Shown here: positions 9,195-16,921 of the stretch, piece by piece
How the letters are laid out: every line of letters begins with the position of its first letter
Position numbering within the stretch: position 1 is the first letter of the stretch
Source: Verrucomicrobiota bacterium
Lineage (GTDB): Bacteria; Verrucomicrobiota; Verrucomicrobiia; JADLBR01
Reading direction: 5' to 3'
Assembly (NCBI GenBank): GCA_029560585.1
Contig: JAKQKQ010000261.1
Location: forward strand, 1 to 64,000
DNA length: 64,000 nucleotides
Position numbers and translations under genes: made by a program
The notes under the pieces: generated by a model
Told to the model about the DNA's origin: nothing
Databases searched by the model: none
What the model saw: the letters and a program-made list of their open reading frames with translations, nothing else

Positions 9195-9293
9195 GCTGCA
9201 ACCGGCCCGCTGGTATATTGCCGGGGGCGACTTGCATCTTGAAATAGCCCGGGAGATGCTGCTCGATCTTCCAGCGCACAGGACACCAGACAT

Positions 9294-10604
9294 ATGCTTT
9301 ACCTGAAGGTACGACGGAGCGGCCCCATCCGGGGGGAGATATCGATGCCGGCGTCCAAGACGCATTCGTTTCGGGCGCTGATACTCGCCTCGCTGGCGGA
9401 CGGGGTCTCGGTGATCCGGCGGCCCAAGATCAGCAGCGACTGGCACGAGGCCGTCAGGGCGATGCGCATGTATGGGGCGGAGATCACCGAGCCCGAGGCG
9501 GGGGTCTTTCGGGTGAGGGGTGTCGCGGGCCAACTGCAGACGCCGGAGGATGTCATCAACGTCAACAATTCCGGCACGATGCTGGTATTTGTGGCGGGGG
9601 TGGCGGCGGCGTGTCCTGGCTGGACGATCCTGACGGGGGACGAATCGCTGCGCAAGTTGCGGAAGATAACGAAGAACTTCATCGCCCCGCTGGAGGAGCT
9701 TGGGGTGACCGTGATTTCGACGAAGGGTGACGGAATGGCGCCTTTCGTGTTCAAGGGGAGGGTGAACGGGGGCGAGGCCCACATGGATGGCGTGGGGTGC
9801 CAGCCGGTATTCAGCGTGCTGATCCCGTCGGCGCTTTCTCGGAAACCGGTTGATGTGCACATCGAGAACCCGGGGGAGACCGCCTACATCGACCTGCTCC
9901 TGTACTGGTTTCAGAAGGCGGGCCTGTCATTCGAGAATGTGGGAGGGACCTATCGGCACTATCACTTTCCGGGGAATACGGCGCCGCGGCCTTTTGAGGC
10001 GAGCATCCCGTTCGAGTGGTCGGCGCCGGGCTATCCCCTCTTGGCGGCGATGATCACGACCGGCTCCGAGGTGAGCGTCAGGGGCATGGACCTGAGCGAT
10101 CCCTACGGCGACAAGCAGATGGTCTATCTTCTCCAAAGGATGGGAGCGGATATTTCAATCGGGGAGGACGTGATAACGGCGCGCACGAGCGAATTGCGGG
10201 GTATCGAGGCGGATATGAACGCGCTGCCCGACCAGGTGCCGACCATGGCCATCGCGGCATGTTTTGCCCGGGGAGAGACCATCATCAAGAATGCCCTGAC
10301 CGCCCGTTGGAAAGAATGCGACCGGATCGCGGCGGTGTGCAAGGAGCTGAAGAAAATGGGGGCCAAGTTGACCGAGAAGGAGGATGGCATGGTGATCCAC
10401 CAGGATGGGACCTGGCGGCTGAGGGGGGCCGAGATCGACGGGTACTACGACCACCGCATGGTCATGGCGTTCTCCGTGGCAGGGCTCGCCGCCGACGGCG
10501 AAACGAAGATCTCTGACGCGCAGATGGTCGAGAAGTCGTTTGGCACCTACGTCGAGGAGATGCGCCGATCGGGGGCGGATCTCGAGCTTGTGGAGGGGCC
10601 GTAA
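9294..10604 (+). CDS. aroA: Divergent EPSP synthase (AroA-family enolpyruvyltransferase)
   Basis: 436-residue enolpyruvyl transferase; canonical members join PEP to shikimate 3-phosphate. Kept residues: Lys22 and Arg27 in PASKTHSFRALIL, Arg120, Gln170, Tyr198, Asp313 in ALPDQVPTMA, Lys340/Glu341/Arg344 in ARWKECDRI, Arg388 in YYDHRMVMAF, Lys414 in VEKSFGTY. Changed: the usual NAGTAMR segment is NNSGTMLV, so the PEP-contacting Arg is missing, and the SSQ substrate motif is GCQ. The near-identical numbering with the E. coli enzyme supports this alignment, which was made from memory. Lies 130 bases after aroQ and 35 before aroK. It may be a true EPSP synthase of an odd clade or act on a modified cyclitol phosphate. 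Confidence 0.88.
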   Translation: MLYLKVRRSGPIRGEISMPASKTHSFRALILASLADGVSVIRRPKISSDWHEAVRAMRMYGAEITEPEAGVFRVRGVAGQLQTPEDVINVNNSGTMLVFVAGVAAACPGWTILTGDESLRKLRKITKNFIAPLEELGVTVISTKGDGMAPFVFKGRVNGGEAHMDGVGCQPVFSVLIPSALSRKPVDVHIENPGETAYIDLLLYWFQKAGLSFENVGGTYRHYHFPGNTAPRPFEASIPFEWSAPGYPLLAAMITTGSEVSVRGMDLSDPYGDKQMVYLLQRMGADISIGEDVITARTSELRGIEADMNALPDQVPTMAIAACFARGETIIKNALTARWKECDRIAAVCKELKKMGAKLTEKEDGMVIHQDGTWRLRGAEIDGYYDHRMVMAFSVAGLAADGETKISDAQMVEKSFGTYVEEMRRSGADLELVEGP

Positions 10605-10639
10605 GGATCTGCCGGGCTTGGGCCGCCGATCAGCTGGTC

Positions 10640-11215
10640 ATGCGGAAATCGCTTATGGGCGCGCAACAGAAGATCATCCTTATCGGGATGAAATCCAGTG
10701 GCAAGACGACGGCGGGCCGACTGCTGGCGCGCAAGCTGGGGGTGCGTTTCATTGACATGGACGCGGCGATAGAGGAACTCCATGCCAGGCAGAAGGGGGA
10801 GCGATTGCCCTTCCGGGAGATCTTCAAGACATACGGCGGGGATTATTTCCGGAAGACGGAGACGGCGGCGCTCCGGGCGCTTGCCGGCTCGACCGACGCC
10901 GGATCCTACGTCCTGTCGACGGGCGGGGGCCTGCCGCTATCGGAGGAGAACCGCGACCTCTTGCGGGGGATGGGCACGATCGTCTTCTTGGATGTCGCCG
11001 AAGACGTCCTCCTCGAGAGGATTGTTCCGCGCGGCATCCCGGCATTCTTCCCCTATCCGGACGACCCGAAGAGATCCCTCTTGGAGATCCTGGCGGCCCG
11101 CAGGCCGGTCTATTCGGCGCTGGCGGCCGTTCGGGTCGAGTGCGGGGCCGAGGCGCCGGAGGTCAATGTCGAGAAGATCATGCAACAACTGGAGAAGCGA
11201 GACCGTGAAGATTAG
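10640..11215 (+). CDS. aroK: Shikimate kinase-like P-loop kinase
   Basis: 191 residues; family reaction is ATP-dependent 3-phosphorylation of shikimate. Seen: Walker A GMKSSGKTT (16-24), FIDMD with the substrate-binding Asp41, YFRKTE with Arg71, STGGGL (93-98). The lid is lengthened: GIPAFFPYPDDPKR sits before the ARRPVY motif. ATG 10640 is used; ATG 10655 is a possible alternative. Its last 11 bases overlap aroE, which indicates translational coupling. Confidence 0.85.
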   Translation: MRKSLMGAQQKIILIGMKSSGKTTAGRLLARKLGVRFIDMDAAIEELHARQKGERLPFREIFKTYGGDYFRKTETAALRALAGSTDAGSYVLSTGGGLPLSEENRDLLRGMGTIVFLDVAEDVLLERIVPRGIPAFFPYPDDPKRSLLEILAARRPVYSALAAVRVECGAEAPEVNVEKIMQQLEKRDRED

Positions 11216-12035
11216 CGGAGAGACGAAACTGATTGGTTTTCTCGGTTCGACTTATCGGACCAGCAAGATGTACGCGATGTACAACGCGGCCATGGAGGCG
11301 CTGGGGCTCAACTACATCTACGTGCCCTTCGTCGTGGATGACCTCCAGAAGGCGGTGGACGGCATCCGGCATCTCGGCATCGCGGCCGCGGGGGTCACGA
11401 TCCCGTACAAGATGTCGATCATTCCCTATCTGGACGAATTGGATGCGGAATCGAAGCACGTGGGGGCGGTGGCGGTCATCGTGAATCAGGGGGGGCGATT
11501 GATCGGCGGCACGACCGATGGCAAGGGGGCGCTCAAGGCACTGCAGGAGAAGACGGACGTCCGGGGGAAGAACATCACGCTGGTGGGCGCGGGGGGGGCG
11601 GCGCGCGCGATGGCGTTTTCGCTGAAGGAGGCCGGTGGAAAGCTGACGATCCTCAATCGCGTCGAGGAGGTCGCGATGGCCGAGTCATTGGGAAGCAGCG
11701 TCGGATGCCCCTGGGGCGATCTGTCCCTGCTGGAGGAGAGCGTTGGCCGTTCGGAGATAGTGATCAACACCACGCCGATGGGGATGATCAACACCCCGCT
11801 GGAGGGGCGGTCCCTCGTTCCGAAGGCCCTGCTGCGGCCGGGCATGACCGTGATGGATATCGTCACGACACCACGGGAAACGCGATTGTTGCAGGATGCA
11901 GCCGGCGCCGGGTGCAATGTCGTCCACGGCGATCAGATGCTGCTGTGGCAGGCCGTGTACAAGTTCAAGATGTACACGGGCGTCGAGCCTCCCGTGGAGG
12001 TGATGCGGGAGGCCATGGAGAGCCTTAAGAAGTGA
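11205..12035 (+). CDS. aroE: Divergent shikimate dehydrogenase family protein
   Basis: 276-residue AroE-fold NADP-dependent dehydrogenase; start is GTG 11205 inside aroK, with GGAG upstream. Kept: catalytic Lys69 in VTIPYK, Asp105 in TTDGKG, the nucleotide loop GAGGAARA (128-135), NRVEE, and Gln249 in MLLWQ. Changed against the usual family: the SxS shikimate clamp (HSLSPxMHN) reads TSKMYAMYN so the second Ser and the His are lost; the Asn of NVTIPHK is Gly63; the Asn of GAVNT is Ala90; the Tyr of DxVYxP is Thr221. The enzyme therefore seems catalytically competent but with a rebuilt acid-binding pocket. Last gene of the aro cluster. Confidence 0.82.
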   Translation: MKISGETKLIGFLGSTYRTSKMYAMYNAAMEALGLNYIYVPFVVDDLQKAVDGIRHLGIAAAGVTIPYKMSIIPYLDELDAESKHVGAVAVIVNQGGRLIGGTTDGKGALKALQEKTDVRGKNITLVGAGGAARAMAFSLKEAGGKLTILNRVEEVAMAESLGSSVGCPWGDLSLLEESVGRSEIVINTTPMGMINTPLEGRSLVPKALLRPGMTVMDIVTTPRETRLLQDAAGAGCNVVHGDQMLLWQAVYKFKMYTGVEPPVEVMREAMESLKK

Positions 12036-12118
12036 GGCGTGCGGACCGCGTCGGACCGGCGCGGCCCGCGGTCGCAAAAACGGCTTTACCGGATGGTCCC
12101 GGAGCATAAGCTGGCCTG

Positions 12119-13027
12119 ATGAGACGACGCCAGTTCATCCGCGGCGGCATCGGGGCCGCCGCATTCGCAACCCCGTTGGTCGACCGCCTGTTGGGCAGCG
12201 GCGCCCAGGCATCGAAGCTCCCGTACGATCTCGTGGCGGTGAAGGACGGGGAACCGGAGGCGATGTTCGACAAGGCCATCGAGTCGCTTGGGGGGATGAA
12301 GGCTTTTGTGCAGCGCAATCAGAAGGTGGTGGTGAAGCCGAACATCGGCTGGGCGGTGACGCCCGAGCGCGGGGCGAACACGCATCCGGGGCTGGTGAAG
12401 CGGGTGGTCGAGCATTGCCTGAGGGCGGGCGCGAAGGAAGTCGTTGTGTTTGACAACACCTGCAACGAATGGCGCGAGTGCTACCAGCAGAGCGGGATCG
12501 AGAGGGCCGCCAAGGATGGCGGCGCGAAGGTGGCGCCCGGGCACGACGAGAAGTACTACCAGGCGGCGGAGGTTCCCAAGGGCAAGAAGCTGACGGCGGT
12601 GAAGGAGCACGAACTGATCCGGGGGTGCGACGTATTCATCAACGTGCCGGTGCTCAAATGCCACAAGGCCACTGCGCTGACGATCGCGATGAAGAATCTG
12701 ATGGGCATCGTGTGGGACCGGAAGTTCTGGCACGGCAACGATCTTCACCAGTGCATCGCGGATTACGCGTGCCAGCGGCAGCCGGACCTCAACATCGTGG
12801 ACGCCTACCGGGTGATGAAGGCGAACGGCCCGCGCGGGAAGTCCGAGGATGACATCGTGACGATGAAGGCGCTGCTGGTGGCGCCGAATGCGCTCGTGGT
12901 GGACGTGGCGGCGGCGAAGTTGTACGGGACCAAGCCAGAGGACGTGGGATACATCAAGATGGCCCACGAGGCCGGGCTCGGGCCGATCGCGCTGGACGGT
13001 TTGCGCATCAACCGCATTCAGTCGTAG
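12119..13027 (+). CDS. DUF362 protein with Tat signal
   Basis: 302 residues beginning MRRRQFIRGGIGAAAFATP, a twin-arginine export signal, followed by a DUF362 domain (VVVKPNIGW, THPGLVKRVVEHCLRAGAKEVVVFDN, NVPVLKCHKATALTIAMKNLMG by parts). DUF362 proteins often occur with or carry 4Fe-4S ferredoxin domains; this one has none of its own, but its stop codon overlaps the start of a large membrane polyferredoxin (TAGTG). Function of the family is not known. Lies 83 bases after aroE on the same strand, so could be in that transcript. Confidence 0.85.
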   Translation: MRRRQFIRGGIGAAAFATPLVDRLLGSGAQASKLPYDLVAVKDGEPEAMFDKAIESLGGMKAFVQRNQKVVVKPNIGWAVTPERGANTHPGLVKRVVEHCLRAGAKEVVVFDNTCNEWRECYQQSGIERAAKDGGAKVAPGHDEKYYQAAEVPKGKKLTAVKEHELIRGCDVFINVPVLKCHKATALTIAMKNLMGIVWDRKFWHGNDLHQCIADYACQRQPDLNIVDAYRVMKANGPRGKSEDDIVTMKALLVAPNALVVDVAAAKLYGTKPEDVGYIKMAHEAGLGPIALDGLRINRIQS

Positions 13028-14691
13028 TGGCGCCCTCTTTGGGGTGGCTGCGCATGGGTGTCGGCGTGGATACGGTTCGCGCGGGAGTTCCGCGGGGGTG
13101 GCTGAGGCGGGCCCGCATCGCCTTCGCGGTGGTGTTCTTTGGGGGTTTGGGTTGGGCATTCTTGGACTTGGCGAACCGGATGTCGTCCGCGCTGATCGGG
13201 GCGCTGACGTGGCCGCAGTTTGTGCCGTCGGCATTGCGGTGGGTGGCTGCGCCCGGCTTGGCGGCGGCAGGTTTTTTCGCAGTGCTGGGGATGACGCTGG
13301 TCTTTGGTAGAGTTTATTGTTCGGCCATCTGTCCACTGGGCGTCTTGCAGGACCTTTTTAGCCGCGCCTCGCGGTGGCTGGGTTGGGCGGGGCGGTATCG
13401 GTATGCGCGCCCGATGCAGCGCGCGGCGCTGCTCGTTTTCGCCATCGCGGTCGTGCTGTTGTCGCTGGGGTACTCCGGGCTGTTTGGGTTCCTGGATCCG
13501 TTCAGCGCGTTTGGTCGGCTGGTGGGTGATCTGGCGAGGCCGGTGCTCGTTGCGGCCAATAACGTGGTCGCGGGTTTTCTGGGCTCGTTCGGCATCTACC
13601 GGATCTATCGCGTGAGCATGGGCGGTGCCAGCCTTGGGGCGGCGGGTTTCTCCCTGGCGCTGCTGCTGCTGCCATTGGTTCTCTCGCTGCGCCGTGGCCG
13701 GCTGTACTGCAACCTCATATGCCCGGTGGGGACCTTGCTCGGGCTGGTGTCCCGGTGGTCACTGTTCCGGGTCCGGATCGACCGGGGCGCGTGCGTGAAG
13801 TGCGGGGATTGCATCTCCGTGTGCAAGGCGGAATGCATCGACCTGAAGAAGGGTGCGGTGGATGCCGCGAGGTGCGTGGCGTGTTTCAACTGTCTGTCGG
13901 TCTGTCCCGAGGCGGGGGTCCGTTATGGGATGGCGGGGGGCGGTCGCGTGGGCTCGGCGGAGGGTTCCATGGCACCGGACGCGCAGGGCCGGAGGGAATT
14001 CTTGGGCGTCGCAATGGCCGTGGCCGGGGGCGCGTCATTTGTGGCGACGCCTGCGAGGGCGGCGGAGAAGAAGGGCGTTTCGGGCGATGCGTTGAAAGCG
14101 GCGGCGGCAAAGCCGAGCCGCATTCCAGAGGTGAAGCACTTCCCGGTGTCGCCTCCCGGATCTGGCGGCATAGCGCGATTCAATCGGCTCTGCACGGGCT
14201 GTCGGCTGTGCGTTACCGCATGCCCGAGCCACGTCCTCAGGCCTGCGGTGCGCGAGTACGGCCTGGCGGGATTCCTGCAGCCGCACATGGATTTCGGGGT
14301 CAGTTTCTGCGAGTACGACTGCAATCGCTGCGGTGATGTTTGCCCGACCAGTGCGATCCTGGCCCTGGCCAAGGATGCGAAGCGGCTGGTGCAAGTGGGG
14401 CGGGTGGTGTTCACGAGGGACAATTGCGTCGTCCAGTCGGCGAACACCGCCTGCGGTTCCTGCGCCGAGCATTGCCCGACGCAGGCGGTGCACATGGTGC
14501 CGTTCAAGGACAACCTGACCATCCCCGAGATCGATGTCGATCGGTGCGTGGGCTGCGGCGCCTGTGAGCATGTCTGCCCAACGCGTCCCTACCGCGCCAT
14601 CTACGTCGATGGCAATCCCGAGCACAGGCGGGCGCTGCCCCCCACGAAAGAAAAAGTGGATCAGACGGTGCCGAAGGACTTTCCGTTTTGA
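13027..14691 (+). CDS. Fused NapH/NapG-like membrane polyferredoxin
   Basis: 554 residues that look like two electron-transfer proteins joined. Residues 30-250: about five membrane helices with the Cys pairs YCSAICPLG (98-104) and YCNLICPVG (228-234), as in NapH/NosR/RdxA-type proteins, followed by two 4Fe-4S motifs (CVKCGDCISVC at 256-266 and CVACFNCLSVC at 283-293). At 321-345 an internal Tat-like segment GRREFLGVAMAVAGGAS is followed by a NapG-like polyferredoxin with further Cys clusters near 389-399, 428-439, 467-483 and 507-517. Likely moves electrons from quinol to a periplasmic partner, here probably the DUF362 protein. Start GTG 13027 overlaps the upstream stop; ATG 13054 is an alternative. 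Confidence 0.8.
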   Translation: MAPSLGWLRMGVGVDTVRAGVPRGWLRRARIAFAVVFFGGLGWAFLDLANRMSSALIGALTWPQFVPSALRWVAAPGLAAAGFFAVLGMTLVFGRVYCSAICPLGVLQDLFSRASRWLGWAGRYRYARPMQRAALLVFAIAVVLLSLGYSGLFGFLDPFSAFGRLVGDLARPVLVAANNVVAGFLGSFGIYRIYRVSMGGASLGAAGFSLALLLLPLVLSLRRGRLYCNLICPVGTLLGLVSRWSLFRVRIDRGACVKCGDCISVCKAECIDLKKGAVDAARCVACFNCLSVCPEAGVRYGMAGGGRVGSAEGSMAPDAQGRREFLGVAMAVAGGASFVATPARAAEKKGVSGDALKAAAAKPSRIPEVKHFPVSPPGSGGIARFNRLCTGCRLCVTACPSHVLRPAVREYGLAGFLQPHMDFGVSFCEYDCNRCGDVCPTSAILALAKDAKRLVQVGRVVFTRDNCVVQSANTACGSCAEHCPTQAVHMVPFKDNLTIPEIDVDRCVGCGACEHVCPTRPYRAIYVDGNPEHRRALPPTKEKVDQTVPKDFPF

Positions 14692-14717
14692 GGGGTGGGC
14701 GCGGTGCCGGGGTGCGC

Positions 14718-15179
14718 CTATGCGCTCGAGCCGGTGGGGTCAAATTGGCCGACGAGACGCCAGGGTCCGGATGCGTCCCGCTCGAACACGGCGGCGCCCG
14801 CGGCGGGAAATCCGCGGATCTGGGCACCGCTGCCGAGGAGTTTCCGGACGATCCTCTCCAACGAGGGCAGGTGACCGACGAGCGCGGTATCGTCATTCCA
14901 GGTCGCGATCCGTGCGATGATGGCATCGGGTGGATCGTTGGGCTTGAGGCCCTCAATGCGCGCGAGGCCGATGGACGCGTGGAGGCATTCGTTCAGGATC
15001 GCGGCGGTCTGCGCGGCCCGGGTCTTGCCACTGTGGAGAATCTGGCGGGGATGCAGGCCGGCCGCTTGGAGTTGAGATGCGACATCCGCGACGTGGCGGC
15101 GACCCTGTTCGGTGAGCGGGCGGTCGGGGTCGACGGATTCATCGACCGCCTCGCCGTGGCGGATCAGGCAGAGGCGCAT
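14718..15179 (-). CDS. sixA: SixA-type phosphohistidine phosphatase
   Basis: 153-residue histidine phosphatase superfamily member. Catalytic LIRHGEA with the phosphoacceptor His8, PLTEQGRRH, SGKTRAAQTA and the second His in VGHLPSLE are all present; the short length is typical of SixA. In E. coli SixA removes phosphate from His of phosphorelay or PTS proteins. Converges with the polyferredoxin gene (26-base gap). Confidence 0.88.
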   Translation of the reverse strand: MRLCLIRHGEAVDESVDPDRPLTEQGRRHVADVASQLQAAGLHPRQILHSGKTRAAQTAAILNECLHASIGLARIEGLKPNDPPDAIIARIATWNDDTALVGHLPSLERIVRKLLGSGAQIRGFPAAGAAVFERDASGPWRLVGQFDPTGSSA

Positions 15180-15189
15180 GCCATAGCCT

Positions 15190-15232
15190 AGCCCGGATAT
15201 TTCACAGCCGCCAGGCCGTTAAATCCCGGGCT
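15190..15232. repeat. Imperfect palindrome of the AGCC..ATATTTCAC family
   Basis: AGCCCGGATATTTCACAGCC opposite GTTAAATCCCGGGCT. It shares the core AGCC-x-G-x-ATATTTCAC with the palindromes at 31305-31344 and 43965-44010, and like them lies at the end of a gene. Confidence 0.6.
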
Positions 15233-15386
15233 CTGTGAAAACCGCGCGATGAAAACGGATTCCGGGAGCAGGAAAGGACGGTTCAGGGCCTTTTCGCAGA
15301 TGCAAGGTGTGTCTCGCGACCCGATGGCCCTCGACACCACAACAGGGGCATTCGCCTGCGCGCGGTTTTCCTGTGAGCCCGCATAT
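15228..15386 (+). repeat. Dispersed ~160-base intergenic repeat, copy 1
   Basis: Bounded by GGGCTCTGTGAAAACCGCGC on the left and GCGCGGTTTTCCTGTGAGCC plus CGCATAT on the right. The same two ends occur 131-132 bases apart at 31158-31313, with a recognisable middle (GGTGTGTCTCGCGACCCGAT versus AGTGTGTTTCGCGGACCGGT). Lies in the 271-base gap before argB, where no other gene is seen. Confidence 0.7.
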
Positions 15387-15450
15387 GCGGCTAATGGATC
15401 GCGGGGCTTCGCCCTTGACCGCGTCGGGCCACCGGCGCAAGTCTTTCGCC

Positions 15451-16326
15451 ATGCAGGATCTCATCGCGAAGGCTGCGACCTTGCTGGAGGCGCTGCCCTA
15501 CATCCAGAGGTACAGCGGCGCGACGTTCGTCGTGAAGTACGGGGGGAGCTTCATGGATTCGGAAGACCCGTCCGTGCGCGAGGGGGTGGCGCGCGACATC
15601 GTTTTTCTGGAGGCCGTCGAGATCAACCCGGTGGTGGTGCACGGGGGAGGCAAGGCCATCACTCGAGCCATGGAGAAGGCGGGTCTGGAGGCACGATTCG
15701 TGCAGGGGCAGCGGGTGACGGACGCTGCGGCGGTTGGGGTCGTGGACCGCGTGCTCTCGAAAGAGATCAACCCGGAGATCGTGCGAATGATCAAGTCGCT
15801 CGGCGGCATGGCCCAGGGTTTTTCTGGAACGGAGATCTTCACGTGCCGCAAGCTTTGGCTGGAGGGGCCGGGCGGAGAGAGAGTGGACCCCGGATTCGTG
15901 GGGGAGGTGACCGGTGTCAACGCCGCGCCCCTGCTCGACTGCATCGCGCGAGGCGTGACGCCGGTGATCAGTCCCACCGCGCGAGGCGAGGACGGCGCCG
16001 TGTACAACTGCAATGCCGACATAGCGGCGGCGCAGGCCGCGATCGCGTTGCGGGCACGCCGCTTGGTTTTCATGAGTGACGTGCCCGGCCTCATGCGCGA
16101 CCCACAGGACCCCACGACAGTCATCCCCCATCTGCGGACCGACGATGTTGGGGAACTCAAGGAGGCGGGCATCATCGGCAAGGGGATGATCCCGAAAGTG
16201 GATAGCGCGGTGGCCGCTATCCGAACCGGGGTTGAAAAGGTCTCGTTCGTCGATGGGCGCGTGCATCACGCCGTGCTGCTCGAGATTTTCACGGACGCGG
16301 GCGTGGGGACCGAAGTGGTGTTGTAA
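15451..16326 (+). CDS. argB: Acetylglutamate kinase
   Basis: 291 residues; phosphorylates N-acetyl-L-glutamate in arginine synthesis, cytoplasmic. Seen: FVVKYGGSFMD, NPVVVHGGGKAI, RVTDAAAVGVV, GVTPVISPTARG, YNCNADIAAAQ, FMSDVPGLM, and GKGMIPKVDSAVAAI, all in the family order. ATG 15451 begins MQDLIAKAATLLEALPYIQ, the usual start; the frame runs upstream to 15307 through repeat DNA, which is rejected. Isolated from other arg genes. Confidence 0.95.
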   Translation: MQDLIAKAATLLEALPYIQRYSGATFVVKYGGSFMDSEDPSVREGVARDIVFLEAVEINPVVVHGGGKAITRAMEKAGLEARFVQGQRVTDAAAVGVVDRVLSKEINPEIVRMIKSLGGMAQGFSGTEIFTCRKLWLEGPGGERVDPGFVGEVTGVNAAPLLDCIARGVTPVISPTARGEDGAVYNCNADIAAAQAAIALRARRLVFMSDVPGLMRDPQDPTTVIPHLRTDDVGELKEAGIIGKGMIPKVDSAVAAIRTGVEKVSFVDGRVHHAVLLEIFTDAGVGTEVVL

Positions 16327-16358
16327 CTCGAGAATTCCTGGTCCTCTTGCGGTGCAAG

Positions 16359-16378
16359 GCGGTGCGAGGACGCACCGC
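16359..16378 (+). terminator. Hairpin after argB
   Basis: GCGGTGCG-AGGA-CGCACCGC, a perfect 8-bp stem 33 bases after the argB stop. No T-run, so Rho-independent activity is uncertain. Confidence 0.5.
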
Positions 16379-16519
16379 ACTCCACAGCGCTGCGCGCGAA
16401 ACGGGGCATTGTCATGGGGCTCCGACACCGTCTCGGGATGCCGCTGGATTTCAGCCGAAGGTCTTTGGTGCGGACCGTCCACGGGCCGCTTTTTGCGAGC
16501 AAACGGAATTTTCGAGGCA

Positions 16520-16580
16520 GCGGCCCGTTGAAGAACCCACCTAACAGCCGGCGTTGGGTGTGGGAGGGACGCCGGCCCCG
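16520..16580 (-). repeat. Dispersed intergenic repeat, inverted copy B
   Basis: Reverse complement contains ACCCAACGCCGGCTGTTAGG then GGGTTCTTCAACGGGC, matching the plus-strand copies at 7891-7948 and 31111-31165. Confidence 0.65.
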
Positions 16581-16661
16581 GCGTCCGCGTCCCACCGGGT
16601 AGCGAAAGGCACCCCTCATTCGCGGCCCGCGAGGCGAAAGTGTCTCAAAATCTCTGAACAG

Positions 16662-16716
16662 CGCCGCCTGACACAGGCGGCCTACAAATTTTGTAGGGCG
16701 TCTCTGCGAGACGCCG
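16662..16716. repeat. Three consecutive hairpins
   Basis: CCGCCTG-ACA-CAGGCGG (16664-16680), CCTACAA-ATT-TTGTAGG (16681-16697) and GGCGTCTC-TGC-GAGACGCC (16697-16715) follow one another without spacers. Could be a bidirectional transcription end or a composite repeat; seen only once in this form in the window, although a related GGCGTCTCGCC hairpin is at 40541-40559. Confidence 0.55.
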
Positions 16717-16921
16717 TCCTTTGTCGCACGCCGCACGCCATCGGACGTCCCCTCTACATCAGATGGGCATTGATTCTTGGATGGTCCGTGTTGGGCGTTT
16801 GAGTTTTGAGACAGCCTCAGGCCGCGGGCCCTCCCGGCGGAATCGGGCCACGCACGCCATCAGGGGGTTTTCAACGGGCTGCTCGGCGCCCGATGGTTTT
16901 CCTGGGCGTCCGCGCGTGGGT

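Larger units (their letters stand above)
16327..16921. other. 595-base non-coding block rich in hairpins and repeats
   Basis: No credible gene: short frames here are in mosaic repeat DNA. It holds a hairpin after argB (16359-16378), an inverted copy of the dispersed repeat (16520-16580), a 9-base inverted repeat CGGGCCGCT...AGCGGCCCG around 16482-16528, three back-to-back hairpins (16662-16716), and a short repeat fragment (16852-16885). The block ends at the stop codon of the minus-strand epimerase. Confidence 0.7.

Noticed and set aside
15219-15464. 81-codon minus-strand frame with Cys pairs upstream of argB
   Set aside because: It lies within the dispersed repeat and overlaps the argB start; the matching 31 kb copy has a stop. 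Kept only as a possible decayed coding remnant in the repeat finding.
16662-16716. CRISPR-like array
   Set aside because: The three adjacent hairpins have different sequences and no spacer pattern, and no cas genes are present.
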